Assembly: GCA_947164985.1 (NCBI GenBank)
Contig: CAMUYI010000006.1
Span: forward strand, 53,172-117,171
Direction: 5' to 3'
DNA: 64,000 nt
Source of the DNA: an uncultured Bacteroidales bacterium
GTDB lineage: Bacteria; Bacteroidota; Bacteroidia; Bacteroidales; Paludibacteraceae
Shown here one piece after another: positions 25,597 through 35,000 of the stretch. The notes beneath the pieces were generated by a model that did not search any database, was not told the origin of the DNA, and saw only the letters and a program-made list of their open reading frames with translations. Numbering within the stretch: the first letter of the stretch is position 1; each line of letters begins with the position of its first letter. Position numbers and translations under genes: made by a program.

Positions 25597-26820
25597 TTAT
25601 TTATAATTTCGTAAAACCAACGCACAATTGGTACCGCCGAAGCCGAACGAATTGGACAGAACCACATTCAGGTCCTTCTCCATCGGTTCAAAGGCGAAAT
25701 TCAACCGGCTCGCCGCGTCATCCACCTCTGTGAGGTTGATATTCGGCGCAATAAAACGATTCTTCATCATCAGGATACAATACACCACTTCGCTGGCACC
25801 CGCCATCCAACATTCATGGCCTGTCATCGACTTGGTGGAACTGACAATAGCTTTCTTTCCTGCAAACAGCTCTGTCAGCGCCTCCGCCTCCGCTTTGTCG
25901 CCTAAAGGCGTTGAGGTGGCATGGGCATTGATATAGTCTATCTCATCTGCGGTCACATTCGCATCACTCATCGCGCGCATCATCGCTTTTACCGATCCCT
26001 CCGAAGCCGGTTGGGAGATGGCCAGACCGTTCGAGGAAAATCCGTAGCCCGTCACTTCCGCCAGAATAGTAGCGCCGCGGGCAACGGCATGGTCATAATC
26101 CTCCATAACCAATGCGGCACCACCGCCACTCGGTATCAGGCCGTCACGCGTCTTGTCAAACGGACGGGATGCCCGTTGCGGATCGTCCATGCGTTTGCTG
26201 AACGCATTCAGACCGTCAAACGAAGCAAAAGCAATCGGATTCACTTCCTGGGCTCCTCCAGCCAATACTACGTCCTGCAAGCCTTGCTTGATAAGCAGAT
26301 AAGCCATTCCGACGGAGTGAGCGCCGGACGAACAGGCTGCGGAGATCGTGAAGTTTATTCCGCGCAGGTGAAAAATCGTACTCAGGTTCATTGTCACCGT
26401 CGAGTTCATCGACTGGAAGATAGCGCCGGCGCCGAGCAGGAAAGAATCTTTCATTTCATCCATCCGCTTGTACGCATCTACGACCGCTTTGCCGGTAGAA
26501 TCGTTTCCAAACAAGATTCCTACCTCGTTTGCCAGCAAATATTCATTATCAATCCCAGCTTGTTCAAATGCTTCACGCGCAGCCATATAGGCGTACTCAG
26601 TTTCGTCCGCCATGGAGTTGCGCATTCTGCGATCTAGATACGGCTTTAAATCCGGACGGGGTACAATACCCGTCAATGTAGAGTGAAAACCTATTTCCTT
26701 GCGCGCAGGGTCAATACCTATGCCCGATTTGCCGAGACGTAACGACTCAGCAACTTCTTCTTTATTTTTTCCCAGACATGACCAAATTCCCATGCCGGTG
26801 ATTACTACGCGATGACTCAT
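25597..26820 (-). CDS. Beta-ketoacyl-ACP synthase (FabF-type)
   Basis: A 407-residue ketosynthase. Start ATG 26820 (MSHRVVITGMGIWSCLG) overlaps the ammonia-lyase stop; the longer frame is an artefact. Catalytic residues: C163 in SAACSSGAHS, His in INAHATSTPLGD, His in SMTGHECWMAGA. The full triad and normal length point to the main elongating enzyme. It sits at the upstream end of the operon between the ammonia-lyase and an ACP. Confidence 0.9.
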   Translation of the reverse strand: MSHRVVITGMGIWSCLGKNKEEVAESLRLGKSGIGIDPARKEIGFHSTLTGIVPRPDLKPYLDRRMRNSMADETEYAYMAAREAFEQAGIDNEYLLANEVGILFGNDSTGKAVVDAYKRMDEMKDSFLLGAGAIFQSMNSTVTMNLSTIFHLRGINFTISAACSSGAHSVGMAYLLIKQGLQDVVLAGGAQEVNPIAFASFDGLNAFSKRMDDPQRASRPFDKTRDGLIPSGGGAALVMEDYDHAVARGATILAEVTGYGFSSNGLAISQPASEGSVKAMMRAMSDANVTADEIDYINAHATSTPLGDKAEAEALTELFAGKKAIVSSTKSMTGHECWMAGASEVVYCILMMKNRFIAPNINLTEVDDAASRLNFAFEPMEKDLNVVLSNSFGFGGTNCALVLRNYK

Positions 26821-28328
26821 ATCTTCTCTTTCAATAATGCAATGATTCGTTCTATATCCTCGTAGAACGGCTTGTCTTCTATGCGACTGTCTGTTACACA
26901 ACGCAATTCTCTATAGATGGTCTGTGTGGCAGGAGCTAATTCTTCTGTGATTGCCAATATATCCGTTGCTTGCGCTAATGCCATGAAATGGATTGCAAAT
27001 ACTTGATAGGCATTCTCTATCACCTGACGACACAGCAAAGCAGAATTGGTTCCCATAGATACAATATCCTGGTTGTCGTTGTTATTAGGGATGCTGTGTA
27101 TGTAATTGGGCATGGATAGTGTTTGGCACTCAGCTGTCGTACTGGTGGCCGTGAATTGGCAAGCTTGCAAACCATAGTTCAGTCCTAATACGCCACGGTT
27201 AAGAAATGGAGGCATAATACCATCATTAATACGGTCATGAAACAGATAGTTCAGTTGACGTTCTGCTGTCATTACCATACGTGTCACAGCGATTTTTACT
27301 TTGTCCTCTTCTAAAGAAACATAATCGCCGTGGAAATTGCCGCCATGATATACGTTTTGGGATTCGTAATCAACAATCGGATTATCGCTCGCTGAATTAA
27401 ATTCTTCTTCTATTACTCTGCGAGCATTTTGTAATGTCTCCCATATCGGACCAAGGATCTGAGGAATACAGCGTAATGAGTAATACGCTTGCACCTTCTT
27501 GGCAAATACATGCTCGGTGTGACCTCCATTATAGAGAACATGTTCTCGCTTCTGCAACCGTTTACTGCCGTTTGCTATATCACGCATTTTGGAAGCGATT
27601 ATCTGTTGGCCTTCATGACGACGAACTGCATTCAACTCTTCGGACATCAGGTCGTCGTACGACTCTGCTATTTCGTTCATCCATACCGAACTGAGCAAAG
27701 ACAAACGAAGTAAGTTCTCTGCATGCAACTGATTAACGGCTCCGATACCGGTCATAACGCTCGTTCCATTGGTTGCACTTAATCCTTCACGTATATGAAT
27801 ATGAATCGGTTGCAGCTTGCATTCCTTCAGAACGTCAGACGTAGCACGCCATTCTCCGCGGAAATGCACCTTTCCTTCGCCGATAAGGCATAGAGCAATA
27901 TGTGCCAACTGTACTAAATCTCCGCTTGCTCCGACACTACCATGACGTGGAATGAATGGATAGATGTTCTGATTGATAAATTGAACGAGTAATTCCACAA
28001 TCTCGGTATGAACGCCAGAACGTGCTTGTAAAAACGAGCCCAAGCGCGCTATCATAGCTGCTTTAACATCTATATCCGGCAATGGTTCACCCGCACCTGT
28101 TGAATGGGAACGGATGATATTGTATTGCAATTCCTCCAAATGTGAATCCTCTACTCGCCATTGAGCCATCGGTCCGAAACCGGTATTTATTCCATAGATA
28201 ATACGGTCGTTCGCAAATTGTTTCAAGAATGTAAAACAATCTTTTACTCGCGCCAATGTTTCCTCATCTATGGTAATGGAGGTGTTGTTTAAAAGAATAT
28301 CCCTTATTTGATCTAACGTTAACTGCAT
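26817..28328 (-). CDS. Aromatic amino acid ammonia-lyase (HAL/TAL/PAL family)
   Basis: A 503-residue MIO enzyme. A134-S135-G136 in VGASGDLVQLAH forms the MIO cofactor, and Y45 in IIYGINTGFGP is the catalytic Tyr. The substrate-switch pair is S74-H75 (IIRSHSTGAG), as in histidine lyases, not the His-Leu pair of the Rhodobacter-type tyrosine lyase. In this operon, the second gene after the methyltransferase, tyrosine to 4-coumarate as the polyene starter is the likely reaction, but histidine deamination cannot be excluded from sequence. Soluble tetramer by family. Confidence 0.87.
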   Translation of the reverse strand: MQLTLDQIRDILLNNTSITIDEETLARVKDCFTFLKQFANDRIIYGINTGFGPMAQWRVEDSHLEELQYNIIRSHSTGAGEPLPDIDVKAAMIARLGSFLQARSGVHTEIVELLVQFINQNIYPFIPRHGSVGASGDLVQLAHIALCLIGEGKVHFRGEWRATSDVLKECKLQPIHIHIREGLSATNGTSVMTGIGAVNQLHAENLLRLSLLSSVWMNEIAESYDDLMSEELNAVRRHEGQQIIASKMRDIANGSKRLQKREHVLYNGGHTEHVFAKKVQAYYSLRCIPQILGPIWETLQNARRVIEEEFNSASDNPIVDYESQNVYHGGNFHGDYVSLEEDKVKIAVTRMVMTAERQLNYLFHDRINDGIMPPFLNRGVLGLNYGLQACQFTATSTTAECQTLSMPNYIHSIPNNNDNQDIVSMGTNSALLCRQVIENAYQVFAIHFMALAQATDILAITEELAPATQTIYRELRCVTDSRIEDKPFYEDIERIIALLKEKI

Positions 28329-28331
28329 AAT

Positions 28332-29432
28332 TTATCTTTTTCTACAAACCAGAATAGAGTGACCTCCCATTCCTAAATCATCGTGAATATGCTCAATTTC
28401 CAATCCGGCTTCTTGAACAAGACGCAACATATCATCCGTATTGTACATCTTGCTATTACCATTGGCCAGGGCCGTAAAATAGAGACTTATTTGTGTCAAT
28501 GCAAAAGCAGCGGGTAGGTATCTTTGTCTGTCCCATAACGTTTCCATGATATACAAGCGATTCGATGCATCCATTATTTTTGCTGCACGGCTCAAGATGC
28601 TAACAATCTCATCTTCTCCAAAGCAGTCCAAGAATTGAGACATCCAAATCACGTCGTAATGTGCACGGGTGGGGAACTCACTATTTCTATCTAACAAGTT
28701 CATACCAACTCCTTCTATACGTTCAGCACCCTCTTTGCCTGCGGTGGCTTTTCGCATCAGTTCAATCTGTTGCGGTAAGTCACAAATAGTTACACGTGCA
28801 TCTGTATTGAATTCCACGCAACGCATTGCGAAACGCCCTGTATTGCCGCCTACATCCAATACATGCTTGCCTCCATCTTTGAAGATGATAGCTAATGCCT
28901 CATCAAACGAATGATCCGAATAATAATGATCAAAACCGAACCAGCTCTTCTGAACATGTTCGGGTAGGCTGCTTAAACCCTCATATATAGTAGGCCAGTT
29001 GCCGAAATGTTCCAAACCGGCAGGACGACCTTCTTCCAACGCTTTGTCTAATACAAACCATCCTTCATAGTTGACATCGTGATTGAAATCAATATCTACT
29101 CGGATAAGAGGATCGTTTAATAAGAACCAACCGACTTTCGAGATCCTATACTTGTCTGTTTGTTTATCAATAAGAACAGTGCCGGTGGTTAATGAGGCCT
29201 CTAAGAGACACTTGCACGCATAAGAACTTAATCCGGTGTGCTGCTCTATGTCTTGTTGAGTTAACCCATCGGGATGCTCGTTGAGCATCTCAAAAATCCC
29301 ATAATGCAGCATCAAACGAGCTGTTTGAAAAACAATCGGACCAAACGAGATAAGGTGCGCCAAAGCTTGTGCTTCGCGTGCAGAATATTGCTCTGTTGTT
29401 AATGGCTTTTCTATGAATGGTGATATCGTCAT
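28332..29432 (-). CDS. SAM-dependent O-methyltransferase
   Basis: A 366-residue methyltransferase of the plant-like/hydroxyneurosporene O-MT class. An N-terminal winged-helix dimerisation part (DGLTQQDIEQHTGLSSYACK) is followed by the SAM-binding HVLDVGGNTGRFA, the acidic DLPQQIELMR and the motif DVIWMSQFLDCF. It probably methylates the aromatic ring hydroxyl or modifies the head group of the polyene. It is the second gene of the operon (3 bp before the ammonia-lyase). The substrate is not shown by the sequence. Confidence 0.85.
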   Translation of the reverse strand: MTISPFIEKPLTTEQYSAREAQALAHLISFGPIVFQTARLMLHYGIFEMLNEHPDGLTQQDIEQHTGLSSYACKCLLEASLTTGTVLIDKQTDKYRISKVGWFLLNDPLIRVDIDFNHDVNYEGWFVLDKALEEGRPAGLEHFGNWPTIYEGLSSLPEHVQKSWFGFDHYYSDHSFDEALAIIFKDGGKHVLDVGGNTGRFAMRCVEFNTDARVTICDLPQQIELMRKATAGKEGAERIEGVGMNLLDRNSEFPTRAHYDVIWMSQFLDCFGEDEIVSILSRAAKIMDASNRLYIMETLWDRQRYLPAAFALTQISLYFTALANGNSKMYNTDDMLRLVQEAGLEIEHIHDDLGMGGHSILVCRKR

Positions 29433-29444
29433 CCTAAATTATTT

Positions 29445-29831
29445 TTAGTCATCAAATTCATTCGTGTCAAACAAGTGTATAATCACTACATCAAACAATG
29501 GTAAATTCTTATACTCTATGGTATAAGATACTTCTACAGGAAAGTCCTTCGGAAGATCTATCATGAAACGATCTCCTTGATAAACCCAATTTGTCTTAGA
29601 ATCGCTGTCTCCTTTCTCCTTCAGGTAATACACACCATATGTTTCGCCTTGTTTTCCTTCGGTAGTTAATCGTACAACCCGACAACGAAAATTCTCTTGA
29701 GAAGTCCCATTTACGACTCGAACCTGATTATATTCGGTTTCTGGACCTTCTATTTCAATAGTGATGTGCTGTGCGGCCAAGCTATATAAACCAAATAGAC
29801 TTAGTAATCCTAAAATTATAAACTTTCTCAT
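29445..29831 (-). CDS. Small exported protein leading the polyene operon
   Basis: A 128-residue protein from ATG 29831 (MRKFIILGLLSLFGLYSLAA, a clean signal peptide ending near Ala-Gln). The mature part is a short beta-rich domain (ITIEIEGPETEYNQVRVVNG, VEVSYTIEYKNLPLFDVVII). No Cys follows the signal, so it is not a lipoprotein. No family recognised. It is the first gene after the promoter, and only 12 bp separate it from the methyltransferase gene, so it belongs to the operon. Confidence 0.6.
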   Translation of the reverse strand: MRKFIILGLLSLFGLYSLAAQHITIEIEGPETEYNQVRVVNGTSQENFRCRVVRLTTEGKQGETYGVYYLKEKGDSDSKTNWVYQGDRFMIDLPKDFPVEVSYTIEYKNLPLFDVVIIHLFDTNEFDD

Positions 29832-29886
29832 AACAATTCTTATCAATACTCTTCGAACTTATACGTCCATTTTACAAAATCGGGCG

Positions 29887-29918
29887 CAAAATTACAAAAA
29901 AAAATTGATATATACAAA
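29887..29918 (-). promoter_or_regulatory. Promoter of the polyene operon
   Basis: TTTG (29918-29915), 20 nt, TAATTTTG (29894-29887) in an AT-rich stretch. It is the only promoter of this form I see for the 20.8-kb leftward run, so the whole pathway is likely one transcript. Confidence 0.7.
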
Positions 29919-29953
29919 TATATTTATTTATTTTTTTTCAAAGCAAATGTTTT

Positions 29954-30391
29954 TTATTTATTTTGTTCTATTTCGGCTAAGGGAATCCTCACAAAATCCC
30001 GTTTTTGCCAAAGCGGGTGGGGGATGACTAAGTTGAAAGTGGAGAACTGAAAATAATAAGCTTTCTCATTCCCGTTTTTATCAAAGGCACGGATGATATC
30101 TATGTCAATTGTGCGATCTGAATAGTGTCCGTCCGAACTCTTTTTTGTCCGTCCTAAAGCCTGTTCAATAGCCTGCGTGGCGGACAACATAGCTAAGGGT
30201 GTAAGGGGCGTTTCTACCGCACAACAAAGGTTGCAAAATCCATGTTCGCTTTCAAATCCCCAAGGCTCGGAATAAAAGAAAGAAGAGCAGCGGGTAATTC
30301 TTCCTATCTGCTGCTCTATCAATCGTTTAGCGGCGTTGAGAGTCTGCTCTCTGTCGCCTAAATTACTTCCCAGAGAAAGATAATAAAGCAT
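29954..30391 (-). CDS. folK: 2-amino-4-hydroxy-6-hydroxymethyldihydropteridine pyrophosphokinase
   Basis: A 145-residue HPPK: YYLSLGSNLGDREQTLNAA at the start, FYSEPWGFESEHGFCNLCCA and SDRTIDIDII. It transfers pyrophosphate from ATP to the pterin alcohol in folate synthesis. A segment YYFQFSTFNL before IPHPLW is encoded by short TTC/CAACTT-type repeats and is extra compared with normal HPPKs (see findings). Overlaps cvpA by 29 bp and is the last gene of the leftward group. Confidence 0.9.
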   Translation of the reverse strand: MLYYLSLGSNLGDREQTLNAAKRLIEQQIGRITRCSSFFYSEPWGFESEHGFCNLCCAVETPLTPLAMLSATQAIEQALGRTKKSSDGHYSDRTIDIDIIRAFDKNGNEKAYYFQFSTFNLVIPHPLWQKRDFVRIPLAEIEQNK

Positions 30392-30845
30392 GTGTTGCTT
30401 TGATCATTTGTGGAAACACTACAGAACTCTTTACTACCGGCGCTTCATCCAAATAATGGAACGCTTCGTTCGTTTTATCTAGGATAAAAACCGCCAATAA
30501 TACGATGATGCCGTATTTGCATATACCAAACACACCTCCAAGAAGCCGGTTTGCCCAACCGAGATGGATAGCCCGAAGGAACTTAGTAAGCAGTCGCGCA
30601 ATAACAGACAGAATAACGGCGATAGCCAGAAAAACCAAGGTATATGCCACTATATCGCAAACGCCTTGTGGCCACGCAAATTGCTGCATGAACCATGCGG
30701 AGCAAGTCGGAGCAGCCAAACGCGCGCCAAGCACTCCGAGAATCACTACCAAGATGGCAATGATCTCGGAGATAAACCCGCGCATAAGGCCTCTTACAAG
30801 ACCTACAACAAGCGGCAGAACCAATAGGATATCTAGCCAGTTCAT
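30363..30845 (-). CDS. cvpA: CvpA-family membrane protein
   Basis: A 160-residue membrane protein with four to five spans. The start MNWLDILLVLPLVVGLVRGL, the span GFISEIIAILVVILGVLGAR and a later GGVFGICKYGIIVLLAVFIL are typical of the CvpA/colicin V production family. The family role in envelope maintenance and stress tolerance is poorly defined. Downstream neighbour folK overlaps it; upstream is the DUF5689-type lipoprotein, 3 bp away. Confidence 0.8.
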   Translation of the reverse strand: MNWLDILLVLPLVVGLVRGLMRGFISEIIAILVVILGVLGARLAAPTCSAWFMQQFAWPQGVCDIVAYTLVFLAIAVILSVIARLLTKFLRAIHLGWANRLLGGVFGICKYGIIVLLAVFILDKTNEAFHYLDEAPVVKSSVVFPQMIKATHALLSFSGK

Positions 30846-30848
30846 GCT

Positions 30849-32090
30849 TTATTCAGTTGGCTGCGCTGTTCCTTTTTTCCACTCTACCGGAGTCCAACGA
30901 AGACTTGCTCCTTCTTGCTGACACTCTGGTAAAATATCATCCATATTATTAGGTGTAATGGCCCATTTTGTTGGATCTGGAGAATAGTTGCCGTTGTCAA
31001 AATAATAACTCAATACTCCGGTAATAGAGCCCACATACTTGGCTGCCGGCAGATAGAAATGTGCATAACGTGAATACTCGGATGCGGAAATCAATACCTG
31101 GTGAGCATCGCCGGCATCTTTGACATAACGCGATTGCGGGTGACCTACATTTTGGGTCGTCGGCGCAAACGTACATGCGTTCTTATCTTCTTCCGGATTG
31201 CCGATGGTATCATTCTCGGCCGGATTATAACGGTTGCAAACTCGCTCTCTCGCTTTGTAGGAAGCCGCTTTACTGTCCAACGTGTCATAGGACGAAGTGA
31301 AGTGTACATCGGTCAGTTTGACCAAACGAGCATCCAACAAACGGGCACCTGCAACATCGTTATATTTGTTCAGATATTTGGTCTCAAATTCTGCCAAGTT
31401 CAATGTCTCATATACCAATTTACTTTTGTCCGGTTGGCCTACCATCAGTGCCGCATGGCGGAACTTGGCAGCAGGGATACGTCCCGGTGCCCAACCTACT
31501 TTTTGGGTAAAACTAGTGGCGTAGATATTGTTGTTGTACGTTGGCACACATAACTGCGGTTGGTTGGCATAACGACCGATAGCCAAACCATTACAACGAA
31601 TGACAATATCTTGTCCCTGATGGAACATACCGCTCGCGGAACCCATATCTACCGATATACGCAGACATTGTTGGTCAATCGCAGGATTGCCGTCCGTCTC
31701 CCAGTCGTTCACCTGTTGGATCACTAACGTCTTGTAGAAGTTGCCTCCGTAGTCGTCCGTTACTATGCGTCCGCGAATATAGATACCTTGGCCATTCGTA
31801 GGCAATGTGTCAATTGAGAATAATTGCATCGTGCCGTATGTCGAACGGGTTCGGTACATACTGGAGTCACTCTTGAAGTTACCGTTTTCGGTCATGAAAG
31901 GAGCTGCCAGTAGGGTGTTGATGTTGTATATCTTATAGCCATCTGGATTAGCTTCGTCCAATAACTTTTGCAATTTGGCTTCGTCATTGATGAGTACATC
32001 GTCTTTTGTCAACGGATCCGGCTCACAGGAACTCATGAAAGCCAATACAAAGGAGCAAAGTATAAAGTACAAATATTTATTCGTTTTCAT
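30849..32090 (-). CDS. Surface lipoprotein with DUF5689-type domain
   Basis: A 413-residue protein with a lipoprotein signal (CSFVLAFMSSCEPD, lipobox Cys). Residues about 60-260 resemble the DUF5689 fold of Bacteroidetes partner lipoproteins (GIYIRGRIVTDDYGGNFYKT, LVIQQVN). The Glu/Asp after Cys may act as an export signal to the surface. It is placed 5 bp after the TonB-receptor-like gene, as such partners usually are. The two would form one uptake or adhesion complex in the outer membrane. Ligand unknown. Confidence 0.75.
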   Translation of the reverse strand: MKTNKYLYFILCSFVLAFMSSCEPDPLTKDDVLINDEAKLQKLLDEANPDGYKIYNINTLLAAPFMTENGNFKSDSSMYRTRSTYGTMQLFSIDTLPTNGQGIYIRGRIVTDDYGGNFYKTLVIQQVNDWETDGNPAIDQQCLRISVDMGSASGMFHQGQDIVIRCNGLAIGRYANQPQLCVPTYNNNIYATSFTQKVGWAPGRIPAAKFRHAALMVGQPDKSKLVYETLNLAEFETKYLNKYNDVAGARLLDARLVKLTDVHFTSSYDTLDSKAASYKARERVCNRYNPAENDTIGNPEEDKNACTFAPTTQNVGHPQSRYVKDAGDAHQVLISASEYSRYAHFYLPAAKYVGSITGVLSYYFDNGNYSPDPTKWAITPNNMDDILPECQQEGASLRWTPVEWKKGTAQPTE

Positions 32091-32095
32091 GGTGC

Positions 32096-35000
32096 TTAGA
32101 ATTTATAGGTTACAGATAAGAAGAAGTTAACACCCCAAGCATAATAGTACTTGGACGGATATTTCCACGCGTTAGCCGTAATGACCGAGTTGTGATAGTC
32201 TTTCTCGCCCTGAATGACGGCACGCGGCAGACGAGCCTGTTGGTAACCGCCTGTCTTGAAATGTGTGTTGTTCGTCAAGTTGGAGACACTCAGGTTAATG
32301 GACAACGACTGACGATTCGGCAAATAGAGTAGTTTGCCTACCGATGCATCGATGATGAAGCGATTCAGCGGATTAACTGCCGCTAAGTTCTCTTGCATTG
32401 TCATCAAGTTGTACGGATATTTGAGTACAGGTACTCCGTTTTCGTCCAATACAGCATTCTTGTACGTTACGTTTCCATTCTCATCCATATCGCAGTCCAA
32501 AAGCATGTTGTCGGTCGTTTCAATTGCATTAGCATATTCATCGCCAAACCAACCGTTTACAGGCGTTCCGTCAGTGCGTGTACCGGTAAACAAACCCTGC
32601 ATACGACGACTCGGTGCTACAGACAGGTAGTTCCAGTCATGGTAACTAACCGTCACATCGGCAAACCACATCTTCGGATGGAAGAAACTCAACTTGAGGC
32701 TGGCATTTGCTTGAGGGCCGGTAGAGATTTTAAGACCTTTCAGCAGTACTTTATCGCGTACCTCATAGATGAGTTCTTTGGTTGCATCTCTTTGTGCCAT
32801 AGGCATACCGTTTTCGGCAGATGTGATAGAGGTTGCATCGCTTGTGTATCGATAGTCACCTACCGATGCTACACCGGTCAAGGTGAAATAGGTACCGAGT
32901 TTAACGGCCAAAGCTGCTTCAACACCCATATAACGCTTGCCTATTCCGGACATCGCTTGGTTGACAAATGTACGTGTCTCGTCATCATAATAACCATTCA
33001 ACTCCGTTCCGTCCCAACTCTGAGTAAAGAAGCCGGTAACACGTCCGCGGACGATGGGGTAGTTGAACTCGTATGTCAGGTCAACAGAAGCAAGCTTCTC
33101 GCTGGCTGCGTAGAAATCCTTGAGGTTCTTCGCTTGATCGTGCGTATAGATAGTCTCTACCATGCGGTCGTGTACACGTTGCGATATATAAGCATCGCGT
33201 GCGTACGGAGCGCGCGTCTCTGCCAAGGCGTTCAGTTTCAAGTGGTTACGACCGTCGATCTTATAGGTTGCGCCTAACTTAAAGCCTGGATCCAGGAAAT
33301 GGTGTGCCTCGCCTACCAGGATGTTACCCGGCGCGTTGACTTGTCCGTTCTCCAGTTGTTTGAGCGCTTGGTGACCAAGGTATTTCCAATAGTTGTCCGT
33401 GCCGTTCTGGGCATCGGTATGCATGGCTAATGTGGTCAGGTACCATGCTCGTCCGTTGTACATATTGGTGGTACGCTGCATCGAACTGTAGTTGAGTTGG
33501 ATCGCATAATAGAGATCCACCTCGTTGAAGGTCCATTCGTTCTGGAACCATGCTTTGACATTACCCATATTAATGCGGTAGTCATAGCCGAAGTGACGTC
33601 CGTTAGCCAAGATGGTCTCGTCATAACCGTCACGGATCTCGTTCTTCACGACGTTGGCAATATCTTCCTGGGTCATACCACTGTTCGAAGCCAACTCTTT
33701 GATATCACGGTCTGCGAAAGCATCGATGTCGATCCATTGGTTACCGCCAAGCAGGTCATCCATCGTCTTATAGTGAATACCTTGCGAGAACTTACCTTCT
33801 ACACCCAGCGTCATCTTTAGATGATCAAATTGAGTGTTGACATAGTTGAAGGATGCATTGGCTTCTTGGATGTCGTTGTGACGGCGCTCCAAAATATAGC
33901 GTGCTGAACCATTCGGATCTATCGCGTTATTAGAGATATTGGCTGCGTACAGTCCTTCCCAGTCAATCTGAGTGGTCTTGTTATCACGTGCTTTCCAAAG
34001 ATCTACCAACGCATTGTACTGCGCCTCATCTACGGACGGACCTACCAAGTTTCCGTCATGACCGATAAAGCCCGAACCAAACGATTTGCCGTTGGCATCT
34101 TCTCCGATAAACAAACCCCATGGGTAGTGGTTGCCATTTTCGTCAAACAATTGACCGGCACCTCCCGCCTTACTGTTACGGTTAGCAATCTGACCATCCC
34201 ACATAGCCGATGGCAGGTTACGGTAGTAATCCGGACGAGGATCGGGAGCGTTGTAGAAGTTAAGCGCTGAGTTCGAATACATCGAGTAGTGATATCCTAC
34301 CGCTGCTTTAATAGCTTGATTTTCATCAATCTTATAGTCGTATGCAGCAATGACGGTCGGGTCGTAGGACTTCACAATACGGCTATTACGTACTTGCCCG
34401 TTCTGGTAGCCCCAATAGGGGTTGTAGTAGATCGATCCGGTCAGGTCATATACTTCTTGCGTTACCGCTGCATTCTGACCACGCTCTGTAGGCGCACCAA
34501 AAGTGATTAACTTCAGACGTGCGTTATCCCAAATCTTCTCTGCAGTCAGGAAATAACCCAGCGAGTAATACTTGATACCTTCACCGATGATACCTTTCAT
34601 ATCAATATAAGGCGAGAAACGGTATGCAAGTTGTGCGGTTACCGCCCAGCCGTTATTCATGATACCGCTGGAGTACGTGGCATTCACACGTGCCTTATAG
34701 TTACGGTTCGTGCCGGCTACACCTACTTTCCATCCTTGCGCATAACGGCTTGCACCCATCAGGTAGTTGGTTGATTGACCAATACCGCCAAAGGTGAAGT
34801 TTGTTGCCTCAATCGGGTTCAGCACCTCTTTGTAACGGCTGGCATCGTTCAAACCACCCATCGCCGAGTAGTTGAACTGACCACGTTCCTGCGAGCAAAA
34901 GTTCAACCCCTCGATGTAGTAGTTCTCTACGTTCGATTGATAACCACGGTTGCGGTAACGAGCGGTGGACCAAGCGAAAGAAGTATTCGAATTGAATACA

